Origin: Deltaproteobacteria bacterium
GTDB lineage: Bacteria > Myxococcota_A > UBA9160 > JAFDDA01
Assembly (NCBI GenBank): GCA_019311105.1
Contig: JAFDDA010000013.1
Coordinates: forward strand, 1 to 49,548
Direction of reading: 5' to 3'
DNA: 49,548 nucleotides
A program made the translations under genes and the position numbers. Shown piece after piece: positions 1 to 8,171 of the stretch. The notes below the pieces were generated by a model. The model did not search any database. It was not told the origin of the DNA and saw nothing but the letters and a program-made list of their open reading frames with translations. The first letter of the stretch is position 1. Every line of letters begins with the position of its first letter.

Positions 1-458
1 CCGTTCGAGAAGAACTTGATCTCCTGCCCGAAGAGGTCTTGCCGGTCGATCGACCCCCACCACAGGCCGTAGTAGAGGAAGGAGCCGGGCAGATCGATGA
101 TGGCGGAGCCCGGCGCATCGTCTGGAACCGACAGGTACAGCGAGGCGTCGTCGTTGCCGAGCCCGCCCTCGCCGAAGGGGTTCTGGGGCGCCGCGGCGTA
201 GGAGTCCCCGGCCAAGTCGCCCATCACGATCTGGTAGTCGCCGCTCAGGCTCACTCCGGCGGGCAGGGGATCGTCGAAGTTGATGGTCGTCACGCCGGGA
301 ACGCGGGACAGGAGCTCGTCGTTGCCGGGCCCGGGGATCGATTCGTTGTTGCTGGCGTCTCCGAGCGTGATCGTGAGCGCGTCGGCCGCCCCGGCGCAGA
401 GGATCGCAGCCGACCCGAGCAGCGCCGCGACCGCCGGCTTCCACGATGTGTTGCGCAT
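1..458 (-). CDS. Secreted protein, probable PEP-CTERM family (3' part outside window)
   Basis: Reading from an ATG at 456-458 the frame stays open to the window edge (152 codons). It begins with a signal peptide: positively charged start MRNTSWK, then a hydrophobic stretch AVAALLGSAAILCAGAADA. Near the visible end is LYYGLWWGSID, a segment typical of exported PEP-CTERM proteins of the 'FGLYWGSID' type, which are sorted by exosortase. The C-terminal PEP-CTERM anchor itself would lie beyond base 1, so the family call is inference. The rest is Gly/Asp-rich with no catalytic motif. It may be a matrix or surface protein. No neighbour in the window helps to define its role. Confidence 0.6.
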   Translation of the reverse strand, partial: MRNTSWKPAVAALLGSAAILCAGAADALTITLGDASNNESIPGPGNDELLSRVPGVTTINFDDPLPAGVSLSGDYQIVMGDLAGDSYAAAPQNPFGEGGLGNDDASLYLSVPDDAPGSAIIDLPGSFLYYGLWWGSIDRQDLFGQEIKFFSN

Positions 459-617
459 CTCCCGGCTCCCTGGCTGCGGGTCGACCTCCGGATCGACCCC
501 ATCCGCGCACGTTCACGACGGCGAGTGCTGGGCATTCCGCAGCCCTCGCCACTCCTGTGTGGCCTGCGGCTGCGGTTTGTGTCAGGGAACGATCGTCCCA
601 GGAAGATCAGGCACTTA

Positions 618-942
618 TGGTGGAGGCGGCGGGAATCGAACCCGCGTCCGAATGAGTTCTACTCACAGCGTCTACGTGCGTAGCCTCGGATCAATCTCGG
701 CGGTGCCAGGCTCCGGGGCCGGCGAAGCACAGCGGCGGGGTGCCAGCTTCCTGATGACGGCCGTGACCCGCTAGGAAGCGTCACGGACGGCCGTCGCTAG
801 CCCAGGGTTTAGCTAGGCAGCGAGTGCGTAGTTATCGTCGGCAAGTATAAGTTACCAACAGTGCCAGATGATTAACGAGGTGACCGACGTCCTCGACACG
901 CAGCTCCGAGCTTCGACCACCCGTCGAAACCAAGTCGCCCCC
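618..942 (-). ncRNA. ssrA: Transfer-messenger RNA (tmRNA)
   Basis: The minus strand starts with GGGGGCGACTTGG followed by TTTCGACGGG, the conserved 5' tmRNA end. It finishes with a T-arm containing GGTTCGATTCC and an acceptor strand CGCCTCC plus encoded ACCA. The 5' GGGGGCG pairs with 3' CGCCTCC over seven positions, with a G-U at the third pair, which is the alanyl-tRNA synthetase identity element. The tag reading frame lies at 813-842 and encodes ADDNYALAA followed by TAG. With the charged alanine the tag would be AADDNYALAA, ending in the usual protease signal ALAA. The molecule rescues stalled ribosomes together with SmpB, whose gene is at 10005-10484. Length 325 nt is normal. Confidence 0.95.
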
Positions 943-963
943 TTCTCCTCGAAGGAGGCCCAC

Positions 964-991
964 AGAGTAGGCACCCTCCCCTTTCAAGCAA
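964..991 (-). promoter_or_regulatory. Putative ssrA promoter
   Basis: On the minus strand TTGCTT (986-991) and TACTCT (964-969) are separated by 16 bp. They lie 22 bp upstream of the mature tmRNA 5' end. A short hairpin, CTCC-TTCGA-GGAG, sits in the presumed precursor leader, as expected for an RNase-P-processed 5' end. The match to sigma-70 consensus is moderate. Confidence 0.45.
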
Positions 992-1023
992 CCCCCACGA
1001 GCGACGCTGCCGGTCGGCTGCCG

Positions 1024-2796
1024 CTAGGGCGCGAAGACGGCCCAGAAGGCGTCCTCGTCCTCGAAGGTCTCGCTCGGGCCGAGGAGCCTCAGCTGATCGC
1101 GACTGCGGCGGTAGTCGTCGGGTTGGAGTTCGTGGCGGCGCAGCACGACGTGGCGCAAGCCGAGGGCGCGCCGGCTCTGGTTCGCACCCCGGATGAGGCG
1201 CTCCCGGGCATCCCCGCTCGCCTTCTCGAGACGAGCCGAAGCGAAGATCGTGCGGATGAAGTTCCGGAGCTCCCGACCGTGTGCGGTGCGACGCGTCTCC
1301 ACGGCGGCGCGAGGCAGAAAGAGCGGGAGGTCTTGCACGAGTCTCTGGCCGTGGACGATCTGGTTCAGGCCCTCGATCTCGGCGAACTCGCCCACGCCCA
1401 TGGGCCAGTCGAGCAGCACGGTCTCGCGCGGGGCGGAAGCCGACGCCACGCGATAGTAGGCCTCGGGGACGACGGGGGGGGCCATGGCCAGAGGCAGGTG
1501 CAACGCTTCGAACGCGACGAGGCCGACCGCCGCAGCGACCGCCCCACCGCGACGCTCGGGCGCGAGGCGGCCCGTCAACCCCGCCAACCCGTACGCCGCC
1601 AACAGCCCGAGGCCGAGCTGCGCGACGGCGCCGAAGCGCATGGGCATACGAGCCTGCTCGAAGAACGGCAGCACGCGTTCGAGCAGCGCGTAGGGGCCGG
1701 GGATTCCCGTCCCGTTCCCGAGGAGTCGCACCTCGGGCCCGAGCATCACGGCGGTGAACCCGAGCGCGATCGCCGCCCACACGAGGATCTCGCCCGAGCG
1801 ATGCCGCCACGCCCGCACCGTGCCCGCAGCCGCGAGACCGAGGAGCGTCCAACTCATGAAGACCGCGGTCGGGACCGCCCACAGGTTCAGGCTCGCGCGC
1901 AGCGCATCGATCGGCGCCGCGAAGAGGCTGTGCCCCGGGTAGGGGACGACCAGATCCAACACGTCGGGCGCGAGCTTGCGGACGTGGGAACCGACGGGGC
2001 TCGCCGTGAGCTGGATTTCCTGGAAGAAGACCCACCAGAAGGGCGCGGTGCCGAGGGCCACCGCGCCGCCGCCCGCCAGCGCCGCACGCCACCAGAAGCC
2101 GTGGGCCGCGGCACGCTCCCGTCGGCTCACGAGCTGGAAGCCCACCAACACGAGCCCGAACAACACGAGGAAGTAGGCGTACTCGACCGATGCGTAGAAC
2201 GCGCCCACGAAGGCCACTCCGAGCCAGAGGCCGTCGCGTGCGCGGCCGCCCTCGAGCACCCGCAACAGAGCCAACACGACGATCGGCAGCCACTCGATCG
2301 CCAGGGCGTGGAAGCGCACCGTGCTCGCGAAGTGAAGACTCTGGAGCGTGAAGGCGACCCCACAGAAGAATGCACCGCCCGGGTCGCCGACCACGCGCAA
2401 CGCAAGGCGATGGGCAGCAAACCCAGCGAGTGCGAACGAGCCGAGGACGACCGCGCCGTACGCGAGGGTCAGCCCTTCGAGCCCGGGCCGCAGGGCTTGC
2501 AGCGGCAGGGTCGCGAGTGCCTGGGGCAGCGCCAGGCCATGGAACACGAGCGCCGTCCCGTGAGGCGCGAAGAGCAGATCCGTACGCAGCGGGCTCTCGC
2601 CGGCCAGCAGTGCGGTCTTCACCCACCAGAGATCCCAGAGGAACAGGCGCGCGTCTTCGGCGGCCGGCGCGTTGGCCGGCAGCTGATCGAGGGAGATCGC
2701 TAAGGGCCAGGTCGCCAACCATAGAACAAAGCCACCCCGCCACGCCGGCCCGTAGCGAGCAGCCATCCATCGAGGCCCGCCAGAGCGCCGAGCCAT
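1024..2796 (-). CDS. Polytopic membrane protein, GT-C/YfhO-like
   Basis: About 590 residues with ten or more hydrophobic segments, for example FVLWLATWPLAISL near the N-terminus and LGLGLLAAYGLAGL in the second half. These are followed by a soluble tail of roughly 150 residues. The acidic loop PAAEDARLFLWDLWW after the first membrane segment is reminiscent of the first-loop acidic motif of GT-C glycosyltransferases and YfhO-like proteins, but I see no definitive signature. The reading frame can be extended to 2880. However, that start codon lies in the loop of the 2867-2898 hairpin, so an internal ATG is preferred (2794-2796, or 2764-2766). It probably handles a lipid-linked sugar or an unknown envelope task. 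The gene stands alone. Confidence 0.6.
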   Translation of the reverse strand: MARRSGGPRWMAARYGPAWRGGFVLWLATWPLAISLDQLPANAPAAEDARLFLWDLWWVKTALLAGESPLRTDLLFAPHGTALVFHGLALPQALATLPLQALRPGLEGLTLAYGAVVLGSFALAGFAAHRLALRVVGDPGGAFFCGVAFTLQSLHFASTVRFHALAIEWLPIVVLALLRVLEGGRARDGLWLGVAFVGAFYASVEYAYFLVLFGLVLVGFQLVSRRERAAAHGFWWRAALAGGGAVALGTAPFWWVFFQEIQLTASPVGSHVRKLAPDVLDLVVPYPGHSLFAAPIDALRASLNLWAVPTAVFMSWTLLGLAAAGTVRAWRHRSGEILVWAAIALGFTAVMLGPEVRLLGNGTGIPGPYALLERVLPFFEQARMPMRFGAVAQLGLGLLAAYGLAGLTGRLAPERRGGAVAAAVGLVAFEALHLPLAMAPPVVPEAYYRVASASAPRETVLLDWPMGVGEFAEIEGLNQIVHGQRLVQDLPLFLPRAAVETRRTAHGRELRNFIRTIFASARLEKASGDARERLIRGANQSRRALGLRHVVLRRHELQPDDYRRSRDQLRLLGPSETFEDEDAFWAVFAP

Positions 2797-2866
2797 ACGA
2801 AGTGCCAGAGGCCGTCCATGGGCCGCGGAGGATAGCGAGGCCGCGGCACACGACGCCCAAACGCCG

Positions 2867-2898
2867 CCGGCCCGCCTCATCGAAATGGGGCGGGCCGG
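2867..2898 (-). terminator. Hairpin between surface-protein gene and membrane-protein gene
   Basis: A perfect 10-bp inverted repeat: CCGGCCCGCC at 2867-2876 and GGCGGGCCGG at 2889-2898, with a 12-nt loop. It lies just 3' of the LamG gene on the minus strand. No good T-tract follows on either strand (GGCGTTTGG on minus, CTTTCAG on plus), so it is a terminator-like hairpin rather than a canonical intrinsic terminator. Confidence 0.5.
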
Positions 2899-2932
2899 CT
2901 TTCAGTCCTTGTGGGCTTGGATCAGCCCGAGA

Positions 2933-3598
2933 CTACGGCGCGTCGTCCACGACGTCCGTCTCGTCGAGACCGATCAGCTGATCGAGGTCGACGGGATTAC
3001 TGAGAATCCAGTCCGCACCGATCTGGCCCAGGTCCTCACCGAGGCGCCAGTAGTGCCTGAGCCGGTTGGGCTTGTAGCGGGACCCGAACACCTCGCGCAG
3101 GTCGGCGTCGTGGCCGTGCTCATAGATGTCTCGAGCCTGCCTGCTGCCGAGCCTGCGGCCCCACAAGGCGACGTGGCCGATCCGACCCTCGAAGAGCCGC
3201 GCCAAACGCGTGGAGTCGGCACCGATCACGATCTCGCGGTCCCGGTTCCTCATGAAGCCCGAACCATCGGTCACGTTCGAGCCGGTGAGCCGGACGCCGT
3301 CGACGTGGACCTTCAGCTGCGTGCCGTCGGCCTTGTGAGTCAGCAGCACGTGGCTCCACTCGCCCACCGCGAACTGGTCGGCGTACTCCGCGGATTGCTG
3401 GGTCACGCCGGTGTGGCTCCACGTCTGGACGTGGAGAGGGTTGCCCGACCGGTCGCCCCGTAGTTCGACCTCGATCCGGTTGAGGTTGGGGTTCGCGCCG
3501 GGCGCGAAGATGCCGACCAGCGTCACCCGCCGATCCAAGGCAAGCGGCTTGAACCAGATCGAGATCGAGAAGTTGCCGTTAAAGCTCAGCCTCGCTGG
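2933..3598 (-). CDS. LamG/concanavalin-like domain, 3' part of a frameshifted surface protein
   Basis: In this frame [15 protein letters not shown] opens a LamG-type jelly-roll domain. It continues with [21 protein letters not shown] and [11 protein letters not shown], all standard LamG_3 strand motifs, and ends at 2933. The only start-like codon inside is a TTG at 3536-3538 in the middle of a strand, so this is not an independent gene. The upstream partner (3586-4296) ends in another frame just where the LamG domain should begin. I read the two as one gene encoding a secreted multidomain protein that has been split. LamG domains usually bind carbohydrates or proteins. The coordinate 3598 marks the last codon that makes sense, not a real start. 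Confidence 0.7.
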   Translation of the reverse strand, partial: PARLSFNGNFSISIWFKPLALDRRVTLVGIFAPGANPNLNRIEVELRGDRSGNPLHVQTWSHTGVTQQSAEYADQFAVGEWSHVLLTHKADGTQLKVHVDGVRLTGSNVTDGSGFMRNRDREIVIGADSTRLARLFEGRIGHVALWGRRLGSRQARDIYEHGHDADLREVFGSRYKPNRLRHYWRLGEDLGQIGADWILSNPVDLDQLIGLDETDVVDDAP

Positions 3599-4296
3599 CC
3601 ATCGAGGTCCAGCGACACGTCGAACACGTCGGATTCGGGGTCACCTTCGGGCTCCGGCTCGGGCTCGGGCTCCGGCTCGGGCTCAGGCTCGGGTTCCGGC
3701 TCGGGCTCCGGCTCGGGCTCAGGCTCGGGCTCAGGCTCGGGTTCGGGTTCCGGCTCGCAGGCGGGGTCGAACGGGTCGTCGACGATCATGCAGCCGAACT
3801 CCCCATCGCAGACCGCAGCCTGGCACGGGCCCGGGTCGGCGCACACGAGGGCCGAACCCTCGACGCAACTGCCGGCCTCGCAGACCTCGGCGCCATTGCA
3901 GGCGTCCCCATCCCCGCAGTCGGCGTCGACGAAGCAATCCGGTGTCGGGAGAGGCTCCACGTCGAGCACGTTGGAGAAGGGGGAGGAGAGCTTCTCGTCC
4001 CCATCCCAGATGTAGGCACTGACCGCGATCTCGTAGCTGCGGTCGTCGTTCAGGGGCATGAGGAACGACGTTGCCCCATCGGCCTTGATCTCCAAGGAGC
4101 CGATGTCGAGGGCAGTGAATGCCGAGCCGCCCGAACTGGTGTGGATGTCATACCCGTCGGCGACCACCTCGCCTTGGGGGACCCAGCGGAGCTGATAGAA
4201 GCGCAATCCCGCCTCAGCCGGAGCCGAGACCGAGAGAGCAAGCAGAACGAGGGCAATCGCGTGCCCAGGGGAGCGCGTGGCAAGCAAGCGTTTCAT
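3586..4296 (-). CDS. Secreted FN3/Cys-rich/EP-repeat protein, 5' part of a frameshifted gene
   Basis: The preferred start is ATG 4294-4296 because MKRLLATR plus [17 protein letters not shown] forms a clean signal peptide; 15 extra codons upstream are possible. After it comes a fibronectin-III-like domain ending in [10 protein letters not shown]. Next is a Cys-rich module with [10 protein letters not shown] and PGPCQAAVC, of the type common in myxobacterial surface proteins. Then come 18 Glu-Pro dipeptides (3649-3756) and a short tail ending SLDLDGQRG at TGA. The LamG domain continues in a different frame at 2933-3598, so this reading frame probably ends prematurely. Likely a cell-surface or secreted binding protein. 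Confidence 0.75.
   Translation of the reverse strand: MKRLLATRSPGHAIALVLLALSVSAPAEAGLRFYQLRWVPQGEVVADGYDIHTSSGGSAFTALDIGSLEIKADGATSFLMPLNDDRSYEIAVSAYIWDGDEKLSSPFSNVLDVEPLPTPDCFVDADCGDGDACNGAEVCEAGSCVEGSALVCADPGPCQAAVCDGEFGCMIVDDPFDPACEPEPEPEPEPEPEPEPEPEPEPEPEPEPEPEPEPEPEGDPESDVFDVSLDLDGQRG
3649..3756 (-). repeat. (Glu-Pro)18 hexanucleotide repeat
   Basis: 108 bp of GAG-CCN hexanucleotide units (with synonymous changes at the proline third position) encode 18 uninterrupted Glu-Pro dipeptides. They link the Cys-rich module to the LamG region. Slippage in units of six keeps the frame, so the repeat would vary spacer length rather than cause the nearby frameshift. EP linkers are rigid and extended. 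Confidence 0.9.
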
Positions 4297-4464
4297 GTTC
4301 CAACCCGACGTGACGGCCGCCAGGGGCGACGGACGTGTCATGGCTCATCGCGGAGTCGGGGGGTGTCCCGGGTGATCGGGATCACGACACACACAACAAG
4401 GGAGGAACGTGCCGATCCAGACGCGGGACCGGCAGGCGACACGCAGGCGCGAACGCGGTTTATC

Positions 4465-4498
4465 GAAAAAAATGCCCGCCCCCGCCGGGGACGGCGGG
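4465..4498 (-). terminator. Intrinsic terminator of the small membrane-protein gene
   Basis: On the minus strand CCCGCC-GTCCCC-GGCGGG is followed by GGCGGGCA and seven T residues, 33 bp after the stop codon at 4531. A strong GC stem with a U-tract is a typical Rho-independent terminator. Confidence 0.75.
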
Positions 4499-4530
4499 TC
4501 AGCTGCGCTGGGAGGAAACGTCCAAGCCTT

Positions 4531-4947
4531 CTAGGACGAAATCTCCACGGTCTCGACCTCGGGTCCGCCCGTCTGCTCGATCGCCTCGCTCGGCTCGATC
4601 GGCTCGATCAGCGGGAAGGTCGCAGCTTTCGCCGCGTCGAAACGCAACGCCAAGTGGGTCGTCGCCAGGAAGCCGCCCGCCACGATCACGTCCGCTGCGA
4701 TCCAGAACTCGCGGTTCGCGTGGGCTGGCACGAAGGGGTTGAAGATCAGGCCCACGAGCAGGAAGGGGAAGGCCAGCGCCGAGCGCTCGCGGAGGGAGAC
4801 GTAGGCGGTGAAGATGCAGATCCCGCAGATCAGGAAGCGCAGCCCGGTGTAGTAGCCCTCGAAGCCTTGAGCGCCCCAGGGGTAGATCGCGATCAACAGC
4901 GCCGCCGCGCCCACATACATCGCCGTCCGCACGGATTTCATCTTCAT
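4531..4947 (-). CDS. Small integral membrane protein, DUF6804-like
   Basis: 138 residues with four predicted membrane segments: AMYVGAAALLIAIYPW, LRFLICGICIFTAYVSL, FPFLLVGLIFNPFVP and WIAADVIVAGGFLATTHLA. The order and the central FNPFVPAHANREFWIAAD resemble the small DUF6804 family of unknown function; I am moderately sure of the family. The C-terminal 30 residues are acidic (IEPIEPSEAIEQ). The start could be ATG 4945-4947 or the next methionine two codons later. It has its own intrinsic terminator at 4465-4498 and is flanked upstream by direct repeats at 5040-5090. No function can be assigned. Confidence 0.6.
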   Translation of the reverse strand: MKMKSVRTAMYVGAAALLIAIYPWGAQGFEGYYTGLRFLICGICIFTAYVSLRERSALAFPFLLVGLIFNPFVPAHANREFWIAADVIVAGGFLATTHLALRFDAAKAATFPLIEPIEPSEAIEQTGGPEVETVEISS

Positions 4948-5039
4948 CCTCTTTCTCGGCCGGGGTCAGTGGCCCGAACAGGGCCCCCGGAACCACTGGG
5001 AATGTGTCCCTTGAGTGTCCGCAGGTCCGTGATGAGTGT

Positions 5040-5090
5040 CACACCCGTGAAAGGTAACCGCGGGAGTGGCACACCCGTGAAAGGTAACGG
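5040..5090. repeat. Pair of direct repeats, 30-bp period
   Basis: A 21-bp sequence beginning CACACCCGTGAAAGGTAAC occurs at 5040-5060 and again at 5070-5090 in the 149-bp interval between the PaaK-like gene and the small membrane-protein gene. A short palindrome, GGGA-ATGTG-TCCC, lies nearby at about 4999-5011. The arrangement resembles intergenic REP-like elements. No transposase is visible. Confidence 0.6.
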
Positions 5091-5096
5091 TGCGGG

Positions 5097-6506
5097 TCAG
5101 GGGCCGTCGAGCCTGGAAACCACCAAGCTCTTCTTCTGCCGGTCGGTCCGAGGGATCTCGGCCACCGTCTCCTGGCTGACGGCGATCTCGTCGTCGAGTT
5201 CGCGGCTGAGCAGGCGGCAGAAGTTCTCGACATCCTCGGGGTGGTAGTCGTGGCCCGGGACGACCCGCACGAGGATCTCGTCGATCTGGGTCTGGACGAT
5301 CTGGAGGTCGGCGAAGCGGTCGCGGCCATCGAGCAGAACGCGGTCCATGAGGAACTCGATCAGGATCGGTGAGTGGGTAGCGCCCGACGGCGTGCGAATG
5401 AAGTCGCCCTTGCGGCCGATGATCTGCTCGACGAGCGGGTATTGGCGCCCGCACTCGCACGTGCCCGCCGCCGGCTGCGCGAGGTCGCCGGTGCGATAGC
5501 GCACGAGGGGCAAGGCACGGTTCCCGAAGTTCGTGGCGACGACCTCGCCCGCCTCCCCTTCCGCCGCCGGCGTGCCGTCGTCGTTCAACAGCTCGGTGAA
5601 GCCGTATTCCGTCTGGACGTGATAGACGTTCGAGTGCTCGCAGTAGCCGAAGAGCGTGCACGACTCGATGTGGCCATAGTGGATCCGGACGGTCGCCTGG
5701 AAGACTTCCTCCAGCGACTTGCGCTGGAACTCGTAGAGCGTTTCCGAGCCCAGGATCACCAGGTCGAAGAGCTTCTCATCGAAGCCAATCTCCTTCAGGT
5801 AGCTCGAGAAGAGATACGCGAGGGAGGGGTAGGCGATCAGCACCCGCGGCCGGTGCTCGCGCAGGGCTTCGACGTAGCGGTCGATGGTCTTGGCGGAGAG
5901 GCGGTGGGCGGAGAGAACCAAGGCGTTCGACGGCTTGTCCTCGTACCAGATGCCATCGTTCACCTCGGGCGGGCACTCGCGGTGCTGGAGGATCGCCGCC
6001 GGCATGTGCGGCTGGTAGCCGACGTTCTCCCACAGGTGCCACATGAAGGCCCGCGAACGGTTGCGGTACGACTCCTCGAACGGGATCACCACGCCCGGGC
6101 CCGTGGTGCCGCCCGTGCAGAACTCGATCAGGCTCCGCCGGTCCACCGCGGGGTTGATCATGCCCTCGAGGTGCGAGCGAAGGTCGTCCTTGGTGATGGT
6201 CGGGAAGCGCCGGATGTCGTCGAGGGTCTGGAGGTCTTCGGGCCGCACGCCGGCGCGGCCATAGAGCCCGCGGTAGAACGGGCTGACTTCGAAGGCCTGG
6301 GCCACGGTCTTCTGGAGTTGCTCGAGTTGGTAGGCCTCGTGGCGTGCGCGGCTCCACCACTGGCTGCGCTCGAGCAGCCGCCGCGTCTCGCGGAACTCCT
6401 TGCCGTGACGCACCGACAGCGGCACGCGCTTCGCGACCGCCCCGACGAGGCCGGTCATGAGCCGCGGGTACCGGTTGAAGAACGATCGTCCGATCCGGTA
6501 GAGCAT
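5097..6506 (-). CDS. PaaK/CapK-like adenylate-forming ligase
   Basis: 469 residues of the phenylacetate-CoA ligase / coenzyme F390 synthetase-like branch of the acyl-adenylate family. Such enzymes activate a carboxylate with ATP and pass it to CoA or another nucleophile. Visible motifs: the P-loop-like TGGTTG at residues 131-136 (usually SGTTG), GHIE near 278, the YRTGD signature at 337-341 and the hinge region GRKGDF near 364. A CECGR segment at 350-354 is common in this branch. Start ATG 6504-6506 gives the usual N-terminus; the longer open frame upstream runs antisense-like through the decarboxylase gene. It begins 29 bp after the decarboxylase stop and is probably co-transcribed with it. 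The substrate is unknown; true phenylacetate catabolism is unlikely because no paa genes are nearby. Confidence 0.8.
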   Translation of the reverse strand: MLYRIGRSFFNRYPRLMTGLVGAVAKRVPLSVRHGKEFRETRRLLERSQWWSRARHEAYQLEQLQKTVAQAFEVSPFYRGLYGRAGVRPEDLQTLDDIRRFPTITKDDLRSHLEGMINPAVDRRSLIEFCTGGTTGPGVVIPFEESYRNRSRAFMWHLWENVGYQPHMPAAILQHRECPPEVNDGIWYEDKPSNALVLSAHRLSAKTIDRYVEALREHRPRVLIAYPSLAYLFSSYLKEIGFDEKLFDLVILGSETLYEFQRKSLEEVFQATVRIHYGHIESCTLFGYCEHSNVYHVQTEYGFTELLNDDGTPAAEGEAGEVVATNFGNRALPLVRYRTGDLAQPAAGTCECGRQYPLVEQIIGRKGDFIRTPSGATHSPILIEFLMDRVLLDGRDRFADLQIVQTQIDEILVRVVPGHDYHPEDVENFCRLLSRELDDEIAVSQETVAEIPRTDRQKKSLVVSRLDGP

Positions 6507-6535
6507 GGTTCGCGTTGCGTCGGGGCGCCGCCTGG

Positions 6536-7987
6536 TCAGCGCGCGCCCGTCTCCTCCGCTGCCCGGATCTCGGTCCGGATGGTTTCCAGGAGCCCCTCGA
6601 TCTCCGGCTCGTCCGTGAACGGATTCTGGAGCGAACAGCGTAGCCAGTTCTTGCCGTCGAGTTGGACCGATGTCAGGTAGTAGCGCCCGCTCTCCAGGAT
6701 GACCCGGCGCGCGTGCTCGTGCAGGCCGTCGCCCGCCGCGCCTTCGCGGCGGAAGCGGAAGCACACGATGTTCGCGTCCGGTTGCATGTGCAGCTCGAAA
6801 TCCTCTGCGGCTTCGACCTTGGCGGCGAGCATGCGAGCCACGTCGAAGCAGCGTGTCACGTAGTCGCGGAAGACGCCCACGCCATGGACCCGCAGGGCCA
6901 TATAGAGCAGCACGGCCGAGCCCGGCCGGGTGCACTCCACGGTGCGGTTCCCCGGGTTGTACCACTCCTCGTCGGGCCGCTCCTCGAAGAGGTAGGTCGC
7001 CTCCTGGCGGAAGGTCTCGTACGAGCTGCGTCCGTCGCGGAAGAGCACGGCCGTCAGCAGGGCCGGCATCATCATCATCTTGTGGCAATCCCAGACGATG
7101 GAGTCGGCGCGCTCGAGCCCGGCCGCGCGGTCGCGATACTCGGGCGAGAGGACGACGCTGCCGCCGTGGGCCGCATCGACGTGGAACCAGAGCCCGTGGG
7201 CCTCGGCGAAGTCGGCGATGGCGTCGAGGGGGTCGTAGCTTCCGGTGGCGGTCGTGCAGGCGCTTCCGACGACGACGATCGGGCGGCGGCCACGGGCCTT
7301 CGCCTCTTCGAGCGCCGCGGGCAGGGCCGCGACTTCGAGGCGCTTGTTCGCATCGACGGGAACCTTCACGATCCCCTCATCGCCCCAGCCCATGATCCGC
7401 ACCGCGCGCGACACGCAGTAGTGAGCCTGTTCCGAGACGAGCAGGCAGAGATCCTCACCCGAGGATTGCCCGCGGCTCCACAGGTCGAAGCCGGCCCTTG
7501 CCTGACGCGCGGCCAGCAGCGCGGTGAGGTTGCCGAGCGAGCCGCCGTTGGTGATGACGCCGCCCGCGCCCTGGGGCAGGCCGATCTCGTCGCTCATCCA
7601 CCGCAGCACCCGGACTTCGATGGGCACGACGGCGGGGCCCGTCTCGTAGACGGACGGGTCGTTGTTCATCAGCGACGTCAGGAAACCGGCAAGGGCGGCG
7701 GCGGGGATGGGCAGGCCATCCTGGTGCCCCATGGTCCGCGGATGATGGAGATGAAAGCCGCGGCGCAGCAGGTCTTCGGCGACCTCCTTCACCATGGAGC
7801 CGGGCTCTTCGCCGAACATGGGGGTCGCGGCGAGTTGATCGTCGGGCTCACAGGCGGGAAGCACCGTGGGCATGCGGCCCGACAGCGTGGCATCGAGATA
7901 GTCCGCGAGCTGGTCGACCAGATCGTGGCCGCTCTCGCGGAACTGGGCCGCGTCGAAGGCAGCTCGCAGGCGTCGCAACGCGTCCAT
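6536..7987 (-). CDS. Group II PLP-dependent amino acid decarboxylase
   Basis: 483 residues of the DDC/GAD/HDC/L-2,4-diaminobutyrate decarboxylase fold. Key features: THGG-type substitute TNGGSLGN at 146-153, stacking His189 in EQAHY, Asp271 in HVDAAHGG, and the Schiff-base Lys303 in WDCHKMMMMP. C-terminal LRCSLQNPFT is also typical. It should remove the carboxyl group of an L-amino acid (aromatic, glutamate or diaminobutyrate type), giving an amine. The start is ATG 7985-7987; upstream codons belong to a shadow frame. The ligase gene follows after 29 bp, which suggests an amine-acyl or acyl-CoA product pathway. The specific amino acid cannot be told from sequence alone. Confidence 0.85.
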   Translation of the reverse strand: MDALRRLRAAFDAAQFRESGHDLVDQLADYLDATLSGRMPTVLPACEPDDQLAATPMFGEEPGSMVKEVAEDLLRRGFHLHHPRTMGHQDGLPIPAAALAGFLTSLMNNDPSVYETGPAVVPIEVRVLRWMSDEIGLPQGAGGVITNGGSLGNLTALLAARQARAGFDLWSRGQSSGEDLCLLVSEQAHYCVSRAVRIMGWGDEGIVKVPVDANKRLEVAALPAALEEAKARGRRPIVVVGSACTTATGSYDPLDAIADFAEAHGLWFHVDAAHGGSVVLSPEYRDRAAGLERADSIVWDCHKMMMMPALLTAVLFRDGRSSYETFRQEATYLFEERPDEEWYNPGNRTVECTRPGSAVLLYMALRVHGVGVFRDYVTRCFDVARMLAAKVEAAEDFELHMQPDANIVCFRFRREGAAGDGLHEHARRVILESGRYYLTSVQLDGKNWLRCSLQNPFTDEPEIEGLLETIRTEIRAAEETGAR

Positions 7988-8171
7988 TCGGATCCTGCTC
8001 CGGAAATCCAACCATGCCGGCAAACCCTCCGGCCGCCGGGCCGAAATGCCGACCCGGCAGTATACCGGATGCCCCGGGGGGCCGCCGCGTTCCGGCCGGC
8101 TTCGCAGCCCCATCGCGCCGCCGCCGCTGCTGCTCCCCACCTGCCGACGCGTTGCCGACACGATGGCCCGT

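Noticed and set aside
618-700. Ordinary tRNA gene
   Set aside because: The T-arm and acceptor belong to tmRNA; there is no anticodon arm, and the 5' partner lies at 942.
868-2703. 611-codon plus-strand open frame
   Set aside because: It is antisense to the polytopic membrane protein and tmRNA, has highly charged, low-complexity composition (Arg/Glu/His) and no domain. High G+C keeps such frames open.
2878-2880. Start codon of the membrane-protein gene at 2880
   Set aside because: It lies in the loop of a strong hairpin that follows the previous gene and has no ribosome binding site; a downstream ATG is more likely.
3536-3538. TTG start for an independent LamG protein
   Set aside because: It is inside the second beta-strand of the domain; the domain clearly begins upstream in the same frame.
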